From: Novosphingobium mangrovisedimenti
GTDB lineage: Bacteria > Pseudomonadota > Alphaproteobacteria > Sphingomonadales > Sphingomonadaceae
Length of the DNA: 64,000 bases
Direction: 5' to 3'
Assembly: GCF_025153475.1 (NCBI RefSeq)
Contig: NZ_JANZXA010000002.1
Coordinates: forward strand, 248,001-312,000
Shown here: positions 1-8,086 of the stretch, in pieces
Numbering within the stretch: the first letter of the stretch is position 1
Layout of the letters: each line of letters starts with the position of its first letter
Program-made: the position numbers and the translations under genes
The notes under the pieces: generated by a model
Told to the model about the DNA's origin: nothing
Seen by the model: only the letters and a program-made list of their open reading frames with translations
Databases searched by the model: none

Positions 1-1556
1 ACCCCGGTCAGCGAACCGTCGCTGGTCGAGAAGATCGGCTGGTAGTGCAGCCGCAACTGGGCATCGCAATCGGCCAGCGCCTGACGCAGTTCACGGTCGG
101 TCGCCTCGCGCAGGCGCACGTCCTCGTCCATGCTGGGGGTGAACAGCACATAGCGGCTGCGCCCTTCCGCCTTGGCTTCGTAAAGCGCGATGTCGGCCTT
201 GCGGGTCAGTTCCGCACGATCCAGACCGTCTTCGGGCGCAATCGCCACGCCGATGCTCGCGCCGATATAGGCCTGCGAGCCGGAGACGTTGAAAGGGCGT
301 TCCAGCTGCGCGACGATGCGCGAGCAGATCCGGTCGATCACGGCGCGATCCTCCGGCTCGTTGATCAGGATCGCGAACTCGTCTCCGCCCAGCCGCGAAA
401 CGAAATCGTAGCCGCGCACTTCGGCGACAAGGCGCCGGGCGACCTGCCGGATCAGGGCGTCGCCGGCCGGATGGCCCAGCGTGTCGTTGATCTGCTTGAA
501 CCGGTCGAGATCGACATAGAGCAGCGCCAGCGACGTATTGAGACGGCGCGAACGCGCCAGTGCCTCGTCCAGACGCATTTCGAACATGGCGCGGTTGCCC
601 AGTCCGGTCAGGCCGTCGTGCATCGCCTGATGCTGGGCCTGAAGACGGCTTTCCTCGAGATCGAAGGTCCGCTTGGCCAGACGGCTTGCCAGGACGTAGA
701 TCACGCCGATCGACAACAGCAGCACGAGCACCAGTATCGGCGCCACCACAGTCGTGACCTGGCTGCCGGGCGCGAAAGGCTGCCACACGAGATAGCCGAT
801 AGTGTGCCCGCCCGCGCCGCGCAGCGCGACCGAGGCATCATCGAGGTCGCGGCTCGGGGCGATCTGATAGCGGGCATGGGCCAGACCGTACTGGCTGCCC
901 AGCCGGGCGAAGAAATTGTCGTCGAGGAACACGACGCTGACGTGGACGTCCTCCTGACCCGGCGTTTGCGCGATCTTCCCGCTTTGCGAGACGATGAGCT
1001 TGACACTGACGACCGCCGGTCGGCCGCGCAAGATAGCGAAATCGGCGCGCCCTGGCGAAAGCATGGCGACATCGCCGCCCGTCGACCGAACGACGTTCTT
1101 GGTCCGCCGCAGCCGGGCCACGATCGGATCGGCAACGGCCTCCACCGCGATGTAGGTCTCGGGCATCACGCGCTTGCCATTGCGCATCGCGTAGATCGGC
1201 TGCCCCGAAGGGGAGAGGATGTAGACCTCGTCGAAACCGGCATAGTCATGGAGCCAGATGCCGAGGTTGCCGTCGATCCAGTCCAGGTCGAGCGGCTTCT
1301 GGCGCATCCTTAGGACCGCGTCGTCCCAGACCGTGGCGGTCTCCTGGGCGTGGGCGACACGTTCGACGCTCTGTTCGAGCACGAGCGAGACGATCGCATT
1401 GTCCCGCTCGCGGGCGATGCGATCGACCTCCCGGTCGGCCCAGAGCAGCACGCCCACGATCAACGCAGCGATGCCGAGCGCAGCCAGCACGATGTGCGGC
1501 GTGAAGTTCGCCACGAGGGATCTGCGACCAGCGCTCAGGGTGCGACGGGGGGACAC
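1..1556 (-). CDS. CHASE4-like sensor GGDEF-EAL protein, C-terminus cut by window
   Basis: Membrane-bound c-di-GMP enzyme, combining a diguanylate cyclase and the beginning of a phosphodiesterase domain. The reading frame starts at GTG 1556, directly downstream of an in-frame TAG, and runs off the left edge with about 518 codons visible. Visible parts: a first membrane segment at about residues 18-40, an extracytoplasmic region of about 220 residues resembling CHASE4, a second membrane segment at about 260-282, and a GGDEF domain with GGDEF at 390-394. An RGYD inhibitory I-site lies nine residues before the GGDEF. The EAL domain begins with LRLHYQPIF near the edge. Because the EAL catalytic residues lie outside the window, I cannot say whether the phosphodiesterase half is active. 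The canonical GGDEF and I-site suggest the cyclase half can be active and product-inhibited. Confidence 0.85.
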   Translation of the reverse strand, partial: MSPRRTLSAGRRSLVANFTPHIVLAALGIAALIVGVLLWADREVDRIARERDNAIVSLVLEQSVERVAHAQETATVWDDAVLRMRQKPLDLDWIDGNLGIWLHDYAGFDEVYILSPSGQPIYAMRNGKRVMPETYIAVEAVADPIVARLRRTKNVVRSTGGDVAMLSPGRADFAILRGRPAVVSVKLIVSQSGKIAQTPGQEDVHVSVVFLDDNFFARLGSQYGLAHARYQIAPSRDLDDASVALRGAGGHTIGYLVWQPFAPGSQVTTVVAPILVLVLLLSIGVIYVLASRLAKRTFDLEESRLQAQHQAMHDGLTGLGNRAMFEMRLDEALARSRRLNTSLALLYVDLDRFKQINDTLGHPAGDALIRQVARRLVAEVRGYDFVSRLGGDEFAILINEPEDRAVIDRICSRIVAQLERPFNVSGSQAYIGASIGVAIAPEDGLDRAELTRKADIALYEAKAEGRSRYVLFTPSMDEDVRLREATDRELRQALADCDAQLRLHYQPIFSTSDGSLTG

Positions 1557-1758
1557 GGCGAAACCCTAAGACACAGAGAGATTAAATTAGGTTAACAGGT
1601 TACCCGCCCAATTGCGTGCCCTGCCCGCCACTACTTTTGCATATCCGCGGGTTTCCGCGCAGCGCTAAGGCCCCGGCAACCCGCAAACATGATAACGATT
1701 TCGCCTTAACGAACTGTCTGGCGCCTCACGGTTTTTCGCATGCCCGCAGCCTGCGGAT

Positions 1759-2637
1759 TCACCCCTTGAGCTTCCAGCCGGAACGCAGGACCAGATAGAC
1801 GATCAGGGCGAATGCGATGTTCACGACGCCCATGCCCAGCGCGCCGTGCAGCACTGCCAGATTGGTGTCCCCGATGTCGCTTGCGCCCAGGAAGCCGAAA
1901 CGGAAGCCCGAGATCACATAGAAGAACGGGTTGAAGCGGCTGATGATCTGAAACGCCGGGGCCAGATTGTCGATGACGTAGAACGTGCCCGACAGCAGCG
2001 AGAGCGGGGCAATCACGAAATTGGTGATCGCCGCGTTGTGATCGAACTTTTCGGCCCAGATCGAGGAAATGAAACCCAGCAGGGACAGGAATATCGCCCC
2101 CATCAGCCCGAACCATACGATCGCCCAGGGATGCGCGACAGACAGGTCGACGTCCGGCCAGAGCATCATCGCCCCCGCCAGCACCAGTCCCACGAGCACG
2201 GCGCGCGTTACCGCCGCGCCCACCATGGCCAGCATCAGCTCTCCTTCGCTCAAGGGCGGCATGAGGAAATCGATGATCGTCCCCTGGATCTTGCCCGACA
2301 GGAACGAGAAGCTGGCATTGGCGAAAGCATTCTGCATCATGCCCATGACGATCAGGCCCGGTGCCACGAATGTCGCGAAGTTGACGCCCAGTACTTCCTT
2401 GCCGCCACGCCCGAGCGCGAGCGTGAAGATCACCAGGAACAGCAGCGTCGTGATCGCGGGCGCCCAGATGGTCTGGGTCTGCACCTTGAAGAAACGCCGC
2501 ACCTCCTTCATATAAAGGGTCTTGAGCCCCACCCAGTTTACCTGGTGGATCAAAGGCTCTCCCTTTGCCGGAAACCGGCGAGGCTGCGATATCGCGGTGG
2601 GCGCCAGCAGTTCGGACGAATTCGTTTGATCGGCCAT
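1759..2637 (-). CDS. ABC-2 type transporter permease
   Basis: Inner-membrane permease of the ABC-2 family (YadH/NodJ-like), expected to work with a separate ATPase in exporting a lipid, polysaccharide or drug. The product from ATG 2637 has about 292 residues: a soluble N-terminus, then six hydrophobic segments with the family signature region around GTFYVIDNLAPAFQ and NPFFYVISGFRFGF. A TTG 12 codons upstream could also start it, but the ATG gives the more usual N-terminus (MADQTNSSE). No ATPase gene is adjacent in the window, so the substrate is unknown. It is divergent from gcrA, with about 100 bases between the start codons. Confidence 0.85.
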   Translation of the reverse strand: MADQTNSSELLAPTAISQPRRFPAKGEPLIHQVNWVGLKTLYMKEVRRFFKVQTQTIWAPAITTLLFLVIFTLALGRGGKEVLGVNFATFVAPGLIVMGMMQNAFANASFSFLSGKIQGTIIDFLMPPLSEGELMLAMVGAAVTRAVLVGLVLAGAMMLWPDVDLSVAHPWAIVWFGLMGAIFLSLLGFISSIWAEKFDHNAAITNFVIAPLSLLSGTFYVIDNLAPAFQIISRFNPFFYVISGFRFGFLGASDIGDTNLAVLHGALGMGVVNIAFALIVYLVLRSGWKLKG

Positions 2638-2735
2638 GGAGCGGCGAGTATCGGCTGCGGCCTTGCGAGGCAAGCGGGTGCCAGGAATTTCGGGATGATT
2701 CTTTTATCGTCCCATGCAGGAAAGATGGAACAGGA

Positions 2736-3434
2736 ATGAGCTGGACGGACGAGCGGATCGAGAAGCTGACCAAGATGTGGGAAGGCGGCGCTACCGCCAG
2801 CCAGATCGCGGAAGAACTTGGCGGCGTGAGCCGCAACGCCGTGATCGGCAAGGCCCACCGCCTTGGCCTCAAGGCACGCCCCTCCCCGGTCAAGGCGAAC
2901 GAGAAGCCGGCGCGCCCGGCCGCTCCCAAGAAGGTCAAGCCCGCGGTCGAGGCTCCGCCCGCCCGCGCCGCGCAGCCCGCGAGCGAGGCCCCGCCCCGCG
3001 CGTCCGCACCGGCCCCGGCGGCTCCGGCAGCACAGCCCGTACGCGCAGCGCCCGCCGCTGCTCCCGCGGCCGCGCCGGAAAAGCCCGCGAGCGACCAGCC
3101 GCGCATCATCTCGGTCGGCCCCGGCGGCTTCCTGCGTCAGGGCCCCGGCGATCAGCAGCCGCCGATCCCGCCGGCCCCGCCGCGCCGCCTGGTTCCGGCC
3201 AAGCCGAGCCCGGAAATCGCCGACAAGACCAGCCTGCTCGACCTCAACGACCGCATCTGCCGCTGGCCGATGGGGCACCCGGGCGAGGCGGATTTCCATT
3301 TCTGCGGCGAAAAGGTGAACCCCGGTTTCCCCTATTGCGTCGAGCACTGCGGCCGGGCCTATCAGGCACAGCTGCCGCGCGGCGCGCGCCGGCCTCCCCC
3401 GCCCCTGCCCTTCGGCGGCCCGCGGGTTCGCTGA
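2736..3434 (+). CDS. gcrA: GcrA cell cycle regulator
   Basis: Alphaproteobacterial cell-cycle transcription factor. In Caulobacter, GcrA binds sigma-70 RNA polymerase and promoters with methylated GANTC sites. The 232-residue product starts MSWTDERIEKLTKMW, the characteristic N-terminal helix-turn-helix (about residues 1-45, including SRNAVIGKAHRLGL). A long alanine/proline-rich linker follows (about 50-150), then a conserved C-terminal domain with ICRWPMGHPG, CGEK and YCVEHC (about 165-215), which in the family contacts sigma-70. ATG 2736 has AGGA just upstream. An open frame extends about 57 codons further upstream but lacks GcrA similarity and overlaps the divergent permease. The linker is rich in A/P, as in other sphingomonads. 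Confidence 0.95.
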   Translation: MSWTDERIEKLTKMWEGGATASQIAEELGGVSRNAVIGKAHRLGLKARPSPVKANEKPARPAAPKKVKPAVEAPPARAAQPASEAPPRASAPAPAAPAAQPVRAAPAAAPAAAPEKPASDQPRIISVGPGGFLRQGPGDQQPPIPPAPPRRLVPAKPSPEIADKTSLLDLNDRICRWPMGHPGEADFHFCGEKVNPGFPYCVEHCGRAYQAQLPRGARRPPPPLPFGGPRVR

Positions 3435-3438
3435 ACGC

Positions 3439-4203
3439 ATGACGAAGACGGTGCGGAAGGCCTCGCGAATCGCGGCGCTTGCCGCACCGCTCGCACTAAC
3501 GCTGGGAACGGCTCCGGCAAACGCCCGCAATGCGCCCGACGATGCCGCGCAGACCGCCAAGGTCACGCAGTCTGCTGAGATCACGCAACCCGCGCCTGCT
3601 CCGGCCCCCGTGGAACACGCCTATGTCGCGCTGACCACCAGCGCCGGCGTGATTACGCTCGATCTGGACAAGACCCACGCCCCGCTTACCACGGCCAATT
3701 TCCTGAAATACGTGGACAGCAAGCGGATGGACGGCGCGGTGTTCTATCGCGCCATGCACCTCGGCTACAGCGACACCCCGGCCGGCCTGCTGCAGGGCGG
3801 CGTACGCGACGGCGCCAAGCTGCTGCCCCCGGTCGCGCACGAGACCACCAACCAGACCGGTATCCTGCACAAGGCCGGAACGATCTCGATGGCCCGCTTC
3901 GCCCCCGGCACCGCAACGGCCGACTTCATGATCCTGCTCTCCGACATGCCCGCACTCGATGCGGACAAGGACAATACGGGCGAGGACCCCGGCGCGGGCT
4001 TTGCCGCTTTCGGCCATGTCGCCGGCGGCATGGACGTGGTGCGCGCGATCTGGAACATGCCGCGCTCGGCCACCAAGGGCGAAGGCGTCATGAAGGGCGA
4101 CATCCTCGAGAACGAGGTCAGGATCGTCAGTGCCCGCCGCGTCGACGCCCCGCCCTCGCCCGAGCCCGTGCAGGAACCCACCACCCCTGCGGACGATCTC
4201 TAG
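3439..4203 (+). CDS. Secreted cyclophilin-type peptidyl-prolyl isomerase
   Basis: Predicted periplasmic prolyl cis-trans isomerase that assists protein folding. The 254-residue product has an N-terminal signal peptide ending near ANA-RNA (residue about 30), a short A/P-rich linker, and a cyclophilin domain at about residues 62-235. Conserved active-site elements are visible in altered form: FYRAMH (the usual FHRV), LLQGG (usual MIQGG), SMAR and ADFMILL (usual SQFFI), plus AAFGHVAGGMDVV near the end. It begins four bases after the gcrA stop, so the two genes may be co-transcribed. The C-terminal tail is proline-rich. Confidence 0.88.
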   Translation: MTKTVRKASRIAALAAPLALTLGTAPANARNAPDDAAQTAKVTQSAEITQPAPAPAPVEHAYVALTTSAGVITLDLDKTHAPLTTANFLKYVDSKRMDGAVFYRAMHLGYSDTPAGLLQGGVRDGAKLLPPVAHETTNQTGILHKAGTISMARFAPGTATADFMILLSDMPALDADKDNTGEDPGAGFAAFGHVAGGMDVVRAIWNMPRSATKGEGVMKGDILENEVRIVSARRVDAPPSPEPVQEPTTPADDL

Positions 4204-4348
4204 ACCGCCTGCGTTTACGATACCCGCGAACCACCTGAACCGGCCGCCGACAAAAGAAACCGCAAGCGCCGGAAAATTTTCAGCCGGCAGTGCGTTTTAA
4301 ACGGGCGCCGATCTTAAAATCGCGTGACCCCAGCCGTTAACCTTGTTC

Positions 4349-5521
4349 ATGACGGCACATGACCCAAGCATGGCCCGGGGTGGCTGGATGCGCTGGTTCG
4401 GCTTCGGCGGCAGCGCGCGCGATGCGTTCGACGACGTTTCCCGCGTCGATCCGCCGGACGAAGACGCCCCCGAGCCCGATGCGGATCAGCGCCGCCGGCT
4501 TCGTACGCTGGGCGAAATCACGCAGTTCCTGATGCAGCATGACCTGCCCGTCTCTCCCTTCACGCTGGAAGTGGCCCACGACATCGTCACCGGCACCAAT
4601 CCCCCGCTCTCAGGGCTCGTTGCCAGGCAAGTCGCCGATGGCCGCCCGGTGACATCGAGCTGGCTGGACGATGTCGTGCACGGGCAAACCGAAGAGGAAA
4701 ACGGGGCAGAGCAGATCCACGCGCTGATCCTGCGCCTGGAGGGCACCGTCGAGGCCTTCTCGGTTACGGCAAGCATGGCCCGAAACGCCACCAACGACTA
4801 CAATTCCGCGCTCAAGGCCCATGTCGATGGCCTGGTCGCCATCGACACCGCGTCCACCGACGGGCACGGCGACATGATCGAACAGCTTACGGCACTTGCC
4901 GGCGACATGCTCAGCCGCACCCGCAAGGTGGCACGCGAACTCAGCCGTTCCGAGCGCGAGACCCGCACTCTGCAAAAGCAACTGGCCGATGCCCGGGCGG
5001 AAGCGGAAATCGACCACCTGACCGGCCTTCCCAACCGCCGCGCCTTCGAAACGCGCTATGGCGAGGAATATGTCGCGACGCGTGAAAATCGCGAGCCCTT
5101 GTGCGTCGCATTCTGCGACATCGACGAATTCAAGCGCATCAACGACAAGCACGGCCACGACGCCGGCGACCGGGTACTGCGAACCGTTGCCCAGTCTCTC
5201 GCGACGATTTCGGACGAGCAGTGCCACGTCGCCCGCCATGGCGGCGAGGAATTCGTCGTCCTGCTGCGCAACAAGCTGATCGACGAGGCCTGCGCGGTGA
5301 TCGACGAGGCACGCGAGGCGATTGCCGCGCGCCGGCTCATCAACCGGGCGACCGACGTGCCGTTCGGACAGATCACGCTTTCCGCCGGCGTGGCCGACGT
5401 CCACGCCTACCGCGATGCGCACGAAGCCTTGCGTGCGGCCGACGATGCTCTTCTGCGTGCCAAGGAATCGGGCCGCAATCTGGCACTCAAGGCCAACCTC
5501 CCGGATTGTCCTGCCGACTGA
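4349..5521 (+). CDS. GGDEF diguanylate cyclase (soluble)
   Basis: Predicted cytoplasmic enzyme making c-di-GMP from two GTP. From ATG 4349 the product has 390 residues: an N-terminal helical region of about 200 residues without recognisable sensor domain, a coiled coil (SERETRTLQKQLADARAE), and a GGDEF domain with DHLTGLPNRRAFE and GGEEF at residues 298-302. The position where the RxxD inhibitory site would lie (nine residues upstream) reads E-x-x-C, so feedback inhibition through the I-site is probably absent. A TTG two codons upstream is a possible alternative start. Monocistronic or with the following DUF1993 gene 40 bases downstream. Confidence 0.9.
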   Translation: MTAHDPSMARGGWMRWFGFGGSARDAFDDVSRVDPPDEDAPEPDADQRRRLRTLGEITQFLMQHDLPVSPFTLEVAHDIVTGTNPPLSGLVARQVADGRPVTSSWLDDVVHGQTEEENGAEQIHALILRLEGTVEAFSVTASMARNATNDYNSALKAHVDGLVAIDTASTDGHGDMIEQLTALAGDMLSRTRKVARELSRSERETRTLQKQLADARAEAEIDHLTGLPNRRAFETRYGEEYVATRENREPLCVAFCDIDEFKRINDKHGHDAGDRVLRTVAQSLATISDEQCHVARHGGEEFVVLLRNKLIDEACAVIDEAREAIAARRLINRATDVPFGQITLSAGVADVHAYRDAHEALRAADDALLRAKESGRNLALKANLPDCPAD

Positions 5522-5561
5522 TGCGCTCTACTCTCGGGGACAAACACCCCGGGAGAATGCC

Positions 5562-6083
5562 ATGACCGCCTCGTTGGACAACGCTTTCGCTGCCACCTGC
5601 CTGCAGACGCTCAACAGCCTGTCGGGGCTTGTGGACCGTGCCGAAGCGCACTGCGCCGAACGAGGCCTGCCCGCCGAGACGCTGACCGACGCGCGACTGG
5701 CGCCGGACATGTGGCCTTTCGCCAAGCAGATCTTCGAAGCCGGCCACCATTCCGCACGGGCCGTCGCCGCCGTACGTGCTGGCATCTTCAGCCCCGAACT
5801 GGCCCCCGCGCCGACCGATTTCGCCTCGCTGCGCAACGAACTCGCCGAAACGATCGCCACGCTGGAAGCCCTCCCCGCCGGAGAACTCGACAGTATTGCC
5901 GGGCGTGACACGCGCTTCGAGTTCGGCACCATGCGCATGGACTTCACCGTCGCGGATTTCCTGCTCAGCTTCTCGCTTCCGAACTTCTTCTTCCACACCA
6001 CCACGGCCTATGCGATCTTGCGCAATCAGGGGCTGGGTATCGGCAAGCGCGATTTCCTCGGACAAGTCCGCGTAAAAGCCTGA
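5562..6083 (+). CDS. DUF1993 family protein
   Basis: A 173-residue protein of the DUF1993 family, whose function is unknown; members have a DinB-like four-helix arrangement. Family features visible: RLAPDMWPFAKQI near residue 45 and the C-terminal block LPNFFFHTTTAYAILRNQGL. ATG 5562 is preceded by GGGAGA at a proper distance, which decides the start although the frame stays open upstream into the cyclase gene. No signal peptide or membrane segment. It follows the diguanylate cyclase gene by 40 bases on the same strand. Confidence 0.8.
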   Translation: MTASLDNAFAATCLQTLNSLSGLVDRAEAHCAERGLPAETLTDARLAPDMWPFAKQIFEAGHHSARAVAAVRAGIFSPELAPAPTDFASLRNELAETIATLEALPAGELDSIAGRDTRFEFGTMRMDFTVADFLLSFSLPNFFFHTTTAYAILRNQGLGIGKRDFLGQVRVKA

Positions 6084-6103
6084 AAGATTTTCCAGGTGCC
6101 GCA

Positions 6104-6130
6104 CTTGTTCTGCAAATGCCCTAGAACAAG
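6104..6130. other. Inverted repeat downstream of DUF1993 gene
   Basis: Perfect 8-base arms (CTTGTTCT at 6104-6111, AGAACAAG at 6123-6130) separated by 11 bases. It could be a weak terminator for the upstream gene, but no T-run follows. It could also be an operator in the 154-base gap before the next cyclase gene. Function not determined. Confidence 0.35.
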
Positions 6131-6240
6131 CCCCACGCTGATGTCCAACCGAGCAAATATCCGGAAAATCGCGTAGAACATCACCTTCAATTAACTTCCT
6201 CTGGTTACCGTCCGTTTCCACAATAGCCGAGTGGGAAGTG

Positions 6241-7515
6241 GTGCGAAAAGAAGGAATTCTGGCTCCCGACAACCGTCAGCACAAAGGTGTGCGGCGTGCG
6301 ATGCATGCCGTCATGCTCCTGTCTGTCGTTTCCGTCGCCGCGAGCATTTTCCTGACCGGTCCCGCCGCACGGGCCGCGAGCTGGACGGCCTTGACCTGCA
6401 CCCTGGTAATCTTTGCCATCGGGGTCGCCGCCAGCCGGCGTGCCATCGGCGAGATGCACCAGCACCTGCGCCTGTTCGACGAGGCCCGCAGTACCAGCCG
6501 CCAGATCGAAGAACTCTTCGCGATGACGGACATGCTGCAGGCGGCCGAGAACCACGAGGATGCCGGGGCGGTGCTGATGGCGACCGCGCAGCGGCTGCTT
6601 CCCGAATTCGGCGGTGCGCTCTACGTGTTCAACAATTCACGCGACCGGCTCGATCTGGCCAAGGCGTGGAACGAGAGCGAGCGCTTCGAACCCGCGGCAA
6701 CGCTGCTTCCCACGAACTGCTGGGCGCTCAAGCGGGGCAAGCCGCACATCAACGACATGGCTTCCGGCACGCTGTGCTGCATGCACCAGATCGGCGGTGC
6801 AGCGACGCTGGAACTGCCGATGATGGCGCGCGGGCAGGTATACGGCCTGCTGATTCTCGCGCTCGACGATAGCGACGCCTACACGGGACTGATGCAGGTG
6901 CGCCGCATTGCCCGCGCCCTTGCGGACTCGATGTCACTGGCACTGTCCAACATTGCCCTGCGCGAAAAGCTGCGCACCCAGTCGCTGCGAGATCCGCTCA
7001 CCGGCCTCTACAACCGCCGCTACATGGAAGACGCGCTCGAACGCTATGTGAGCCTGGCGGAGCGAACCGGCAGCGCGACTTCGGTCGTGATGATCGACCT
7101 CGACAACTTCAAGCGGCTCAACGACGACTACGGCCATGCCAAGGGCGACGCCGTCCTGCGCGACGTGGCCAGCCAGCTCGTCGGAGCGCTGCGGCCCTCG
7201 GACGTCGTCGCGCGCTATGGCGGCGAGGAACTCATGGTCATCCTGCCCAGTTGCGGCATCGAGGATGCAACCGCCAAGGCCGAAATGCTGCGCATGCGGA
7301 TCGAAAGCCTGTCCGAGGTGCACTGTGCCCCGGTCAGCGCCTCGCTTGGCGTGGCGGCAGTGCCGGAAACCGCGACAAGCATGGCCGACGTCATCCCGAT
7401 GGCCGATGCCGCACTCTATGCCGCCAAGAAGGCCGGCAAGAACCGCGTCGTCGTCGCCGACAAGCGACCCAAGGGCACCGACGGTAACGGCCCGCGCCTT
7501 GCGGTCACCGGCTAA
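6241..7515 (+). CDS. Membrane GAF-like/GGDEF diguanylate cyclase
   Basis: Predicted inner-membrane c-di-GMP synthase. Start GTG 6241 is placed after GGGAA; a second GTG lies directly before it at 6238. The 424-residue product has two N-terminal membrane segments (about 22-40 and 45-65), a GAF-like sensory region (about 95-225, with LPTNCWALKRGKPH and CCMHQ), and a GGDEF domain with DPLTGLYNRRYME and the slightly degenerate signature GGEEL at 327-331. An RPSD inhibitory I-site is present nine residues before it. Cysteines in TNCWALKRG and LCCMH might report redox or bind a ligand; this is inference. Together with the neighbours it makes three GGDEF proteins within 7.5 kb. Confidence 0.88.
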   Translation: MRKEGILAPDNRQHKGVRRAMHAVMLLSVVSVAASIFLTGPAARAASWTALTCTLVIFAIGVAASRRAIGEMHQHLRLFDEARSTSRQIEELFAMTDMLQAAENHEDAGAVLMATAQRLLPEFGGALYVFNNSRDRLDLAKAWNESERFEPAATLLPTNCWALKRGKPHINDMASGTLCCMHQIGGAATLELPMMARGQVYGLLILALDDSDAYTGLMQVRRIARALADSMSLALSNIALREKLRTQSLRDPLTGLYNRRYMEDALERYVSLAERTGSATSVVMIDLDNFKRLNDDYGHAKGDAVLRDVASQLVGALRPSDVVARYGGEELMVILPSCGIEDATAKAEMLRMRIESLSEVHCAPVSASLGVAAVPETATSMADVIPMADAALYAAKKAGKNRVVVADKRPKGTDGNGPRLAVTG

Positions 7516-7533
7516 GGCAACCGCCCTCGTTCG

Positions 7534-7959
7534 TCAGAGCTGTGGCGACAGCATCGTGTCGACCTGGTCCAGCGCCTGGACCAGCGATGTGGTGAGAACC
7601 CCGCCATGCACCATGCGCCATTCGGCAATATCCGCATCGGCGGAGATCGCCGAAAAGGCATTGCCCGGATGCACCTGACGGGTCACGCTGGCGTCGAGCG
7701 TTTCCTCCGAAACCGGAAGATGCGGCAGAACGCTTACTTCTTGCCGGTAACCCATGTGCACGCCGATCACGCTGACATGATAGATCCTGCGCCCGCCTTC
7801 GATGTCGATCTTCTGGATCTTCAGGAGCGAACCCTTGTCCTGCGCGCGGGTGGTATATTGCCACACCTGCCCTTCGGCATAGGATTCCTGCCCGGCATGG
7901 GCAGCGACAGGCGAGGCGGCAAGAGCCAGCGCCGACACGGCGAGGAGTTTCTTAAACAT
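7534..7959 (-). CDS. Small secreted protein of unknown function
   Basis: No family recognised. The 141-residue product begins MFKKLLAVSALALAASPVAAHAG, a clear Sec signal peptide cleaved after AHA, so the mature protein of about 119 residues is periplasmic. It is mixed in composition with several tyrosines (QVWQYTTR, YHVSVIGVHMGYR) and no cysteine. The start ATG 7959 is chosen because of the signal peptide; the frame remains open for 61 codons upstream into non-conserved sequence. It is convergent with the cyclase gene, with 18 bases between the stops. Confidence 0.65.
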   Translation of the reverse strand: MFKKLLAVSALALAASPVAAHAGQESYAEGQVWQYTTRAQDKGSLLKIQKIDIEGGRRIYHVSVIGVHMGYRQEVSVLPHLPVSEETLDASVTRQVHPGNAFSAISADADIAEWRMVHGGVLTTSLVQALDQVDTMLSPQL

Positions 7960-8086
7960 GGGGTAACCATGGTCGGCCGCCCCCTTCCGGTCAATCGCGG
8001 TGAAGCACGTGTCTCGCTTTGGTATGCGCGCCCCGCCAAACCTTTCCGGAAAACCCTTTCGGGCCAAGCCTTTCCGCAGGACGCGA

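Noticed and set aside
1582..1595. CtrA-like site TTAA-N6-TTAA upstream of the GGDEF-EAL gene
   Set aside because: The CtrA consensus needs seven bases between the half-sites; here there are six.
2565..2735. Longer GcrA start
   Set aside because: The extra 57 codons overlap the divergent permease gene and lack GcrA similarity.
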